Source of the DNA: a bacterium
GTDB taxonomy: Bacteria; Myxococcota_A; Bradymonadia; UBA7976; UBA1532
DNA: 64,000 nt
NCBI GenBank assembly: GCA_030426085.1
Contig: JAUHYW010000055.1
Location: 1-64,000 of the forward strand
Direction of reading: 5' to 3'
Part shown: piece by piece, positions 62,146 to 64,000 of the stretch
Layout: each line of letters opens with the position of its first letter
Position numbering within the stretch: position 1 is the first letter of the stretch
Position numbers and translations under genes: made by a program
The notes under the pieces: model-generated
Database searches by the model: none
Seen by the model: the letters and a program-made list of their open reading frames with translations, nothing else
Told to the model about the DNA's origin: nothing

Positions 62146-63438
62146 ATGGCGAACCGCGGACGGTGGAAGGCGCTCGGCCCGGGGCTCTTGATGGCCGGCG
62201 CGGCGATCGGGGTCAGCCACCTGGTGCAGTCGACCCGGGCCGGCGCGGTCTACGGCTTCGGGCTGGTGGGGCTGGTGCTGCTGGCCAACCTCGCCAAGTA
62301 CCCCGCCTTCCGCTTCGGGCCGGCCTACGCCGCGGCCACCGGCACCTCGCTGCTCGAGGGCTACCGCCGGCAGGGGCGGTGGGCCTTGGGGCTGTACCTG
62401 CTGGTGACCCTGGGCACGATGTTCACCGTGCAGGCGGCGGTGGCGGTCGTCTGCGCCGGGCTGGCCAAGGTGCTCTTCGGCCTCGAGGGCGACGCCCCGA
62501 CCATCGCGGTGGGGCTCATCGCGGCCTGCGCGGTGATCCTGGCGATCGGCCGCTTCCGCCTGCTCGACGCGATCAACAAGGTCGTCATCGTCGCCCTGAC
62601 CGTGGCCACCCTCGCCGCCACCGCCCTGGCCCTGCCCCGCATCGACTTCGGCGCGATGCCCTGGTGGCCCGCCGGCTCCATCGGCGCGGCCGACGTCTTC
62701 TTCTTCGCCGCGCTCGTCGGCTGGATGCCCTCGGCCATCGACATCTCGGTGTGGAACTCGCTGTGGACCCTCGCCCGCCGGGAGGCCACCGGCCACACCC
62801 CGACCCGGGACGAGTCGCTCTTCGACTTCAACCTCGGCTACTGGGGCACCGCCCTGCTGGCGCTGTGCTTCCTGATCCTGGGCGCGGGGCTGATGTACGG
62901 CCGGGGGGTCGACATCCAGCCCACCGCCGGCGGCTTCGCGGCCCAGATCATCGGGCTGTACACCGCGACCCTCGGCGAGTGGTCCCGGCCGCTCATCGGG
63001 GGCTGCGCGTTCCTGGTGATGCTCTCGACGACCCTGGCCGTGGTCGACGGCTTCCCCCGGGCGCTGGCGGTGCTCACCCTGCGCGCCCGCCGCCCCGAGC
63101 TGCCGTGGGGCGGCGAGGAGAGCGGCCGCACCGACCCCGACCGGGACACCGTCGGCGGATTCCGGGCGGCCTATTGGATCAGCCTCGCGGTGCTCGCCGG
63201 GGGGGCGGCGGTGGTGCTGTTCACCCTGATGACCTCGCTGGCGGCGATGGTCGATCTGGCCACGACGCTGAGCTTCCTGACCGCGCCGCTGCTCGCCGGG
63301 CTCAACCACCGGGCGATGTTCGACGAGGCGGTGCCCGCCGACCACCGGCCCTCGCCGCTGCTGCGGGCGGCGAGCCTCGGGGGCATCGCCTTCCTGGGCA
63401 GCTTCGCGGCGGGCTACGTGTGGCTGCGCTTCTTCTGA
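62146..63438 (+). CDS. Divergent Nramp-family transporter (no canonical metal-binding motif)
   Basis: 430 aa with about 11 transmembrane helices. The start GPGLLMAGAAIGVSHLVQSTRAGAVYGF aligns with Nramp TM1 ([23 protein letters not shown]), but DPGN is replaced by GVSH. In TM6 the MPH metal site reads GWMPSAIDISVW. Metal ligands of canonical MntH are therefore missing, as in the Nramp-related Mg or non-metal groups. Later helices carry ordinary Nramp-like loops. It is convergent with the last gene of the window. The substrate cannot be inferred. Confidence 0.8.
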   Translation: MANRGRWKALGPGLLMAGAAIGVSHLVQSTRAGAVYGFGLVGLVLLANLAKYPAFRFGPAYAAATGTSLLEGYRRQGRWALGLYLLVTLGTMFTVQAAVAVVCAGLAKVLFGLEGDAPTIAVGLIAACAVILAIGRFRLLDAINKVVIVALTVATLAATALALPRIDFGAMPWWPAGSIGAADVFFFAALVGWMPSAIDISVWNSLWTLARREATGHTPTRDESLFDFNLGYWGTALLALCFLILGAGLMYGRGVDIQPTAGGFAAQIIGLYTATLGEWSRPLIGGCAFLVMLSTTLAVVDGFPRALAVLTLRARRPELPWGGEESGRTDPDRDTVGGFRAAYWISLAVLAGGAAVVLFTLMTSLAAMVDLATTLSFLTAPLLAGLNHRAMFDEAVPADHRPSPLLRAASLGGIAFLGSFAAGYVWLRFF

Positions 63439-63457
63439 AGGGCGACCCGAGGGGCGC

Positions 63458-64000
63458 TCAGCCGCCGAAGTACCAGGTCGTCTCGACCCCGAGGCTGAAG
63501 GTCTGGAACCACACCTCGCCGTCGGCCGTCGTCGGCACCACCCACCAACGTACGCCGGGGGCCAGCCCCCAGATCACCGACTCGCCGCGCCACAGGTCGA
63601 ACTCGTAGATCACGCCGAGCTCGTGGATCGAGCCGCCGACCAGCCCCTCGTACTTGTCGGCGCCGACGGTGTTGCGGGGCACGATCTCGCCCCCGCCGAC
63701 CCCGGTGCCGAGCAGGAAGACCAGCTCGGGGCGGCTGTCGAACGGGCGCCAGGTGAGCTGGAGCACGAAGCCGCCGAAGCCGACGGCGTAGCGGTCGTTG
63801 GCCCCCGGCCCGTAGCCCCCGAGGAACTCGAGCCCCAGAGTCAGGCCGGGCACGGCCTCCTCGCCGAAGCGCAGGAAGCCGCCCCCGCCGAGCCACGAGC
63901 CGGCGGTGCGGCCGGTGTCGTCGTTGGCGGTGCCCGTCAGGAAGCCGCCCCCGAGCCCCACGAAACCGCCCCGGGTGGGGCGCTCTTCGGCCGCGGCGTG
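63458..64000 (-). CDS. Beta-rich secreted or outer-membrane protein (5' end beyond window)
   Basis: The frame is open to the right edge, so the N-terminus and any signal peptide are not seen. The visible 180 residues are Gly/aromatic-rich strands (WLGGGGFLRFGEE, LGLEFLGGYGPGANDRYAVGFGGFVLQLTWRPF, HELGVIYEFDLWRGESVIWGLAPGVRWW) that end in an aromatic-Gly C-terminus (TTWYFGG), as in small outer-membrane barrels. No family recognised. Confidence 0.6.
   Translation of the reverse strand, partial: HAAAEERPTRGGFVGLGGGFLTGTANDDTGRTAGSWLGGGGFLRFGEEAVPGLTLGLEFLGGYGPGANDRYAVGFGGFVLQLTWRPFDSRPELVFLLGTGVGGGEIVPRNTVGADKYEGLVGGSIHELGVIYEFDLWRGESVIWGLAPGVRWWVVPTTADGEVWFQTFSLGVETTWYFGG

Overview
The window is chromosomal DNA of a very G+C-rich bacterium (by eye around 70 % G+C), densely packed with short intergenic gaps and many ATGA/GTGA start-stop overlaps. 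Several protein families point to the Myxococcota/Bradymonadota part of the old Deltaproteobacteria: a MYXO-CTERM-like sorting tail, an AgmX/PglI-type energy transducer with an ExbB/ExbD motor and large TPR partners, many secreted cysteine-rich lipoproteins, Asp/Pro/Ala-rich lipoprotein linkers and VCBS repeats, and MJ0042-type zinc-ribbon/TPR proteins. The lineage is inferred from these families; there is no rRNA marker. I see no tRNA, rRNA, CRISPR array, transposase or phage gene.

Layout. 1-5.3 kb: end of a thrombospondin-type-3 surface protein, an Hsp70-like ATPase, a Cys-rich lipoprotein, a GNAT, and mtnB-mtnD-def (methionine salvage plus peptide deformylase). 5.3-7.3 kb: secreted 5'-nucleotidase. 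7.4-14.8 kb: the most distinctive block: an ECF-type sigma factor, a membrane anti-sigma-like protein, a TPR-CHAT caspase-like lipoprotein, a subtilisin-like lipoprotein, and two paralogous secreted Cys-rich proteins. A 27-bp sequence motif recurs upstream of three of these genes or gene sets, suggesting one regulon. 15-21 kb: cysM, DUF1244, alpha/beta hydrolase, UMF1-type MFS transporter, low-molecular-weight phosphotyrosine phosphatase, GT2-TPR glycosyltransferase, PHA-system protein. 21.2-24.7 kb: sdhCAB. 24.7-28.4 kb: EboA-domain protein with an NTF2-like partner, OmpA-like protein, PECR-type reductase. 28.5-32.1 kb: giant VCBS-type lipoprotein. 32.4-38.6 kb: phhB, then a large multi-module glycosyltransferase overlapping a gene that fuses an aldo/keto reductase, a PNKP-type kinase and a HAD phosphatase. 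38.6-42.7 kb: small secreted protein, trypsin-like protease with a probable beta-propeller, aminotransferase.

42.7-55 kb, minus strand: a polysaccharide export pair (beta-barrel plus short OPX protein), then a set resembling the Myxococcus Agl-Glt envelope machine: coiled-coil protein, giant TPR protein, TPR lipoprotein, small periplasmic protein, ExbB/TolQ motor, two ExbD/TolR proteins (one lacking the proton-path Asp) and an FHA/TonB-like transducer. 55-62 kb, minus strand: rplU-rpmA-obgE behind a near-consensus promoter, mtnA, two paralogous zinc-ribbon/TM/TPR proteins, and a degenerate NYN protein. 62.1-64 kb: a divergent Nramp-related transporter and the end of a secreted beta-rich protein.

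How they fit: MtnA, MtnB and MtnD are three steps of methionine salvage at two loci. Envelope biology dominates the rest: surface proteases, nucleotidase, polysaccharide export, a PMF-driven trans-envelope complex and many lipoproteins, as expected of a predatory or surface-living bacterium. The two parts that most deserve follow-up are the sigma/CHAT/subtilase regulon at 7.4-14.9 kb and the AKR-kinase-phosphatase fusion at 36.3-38.6 kb.
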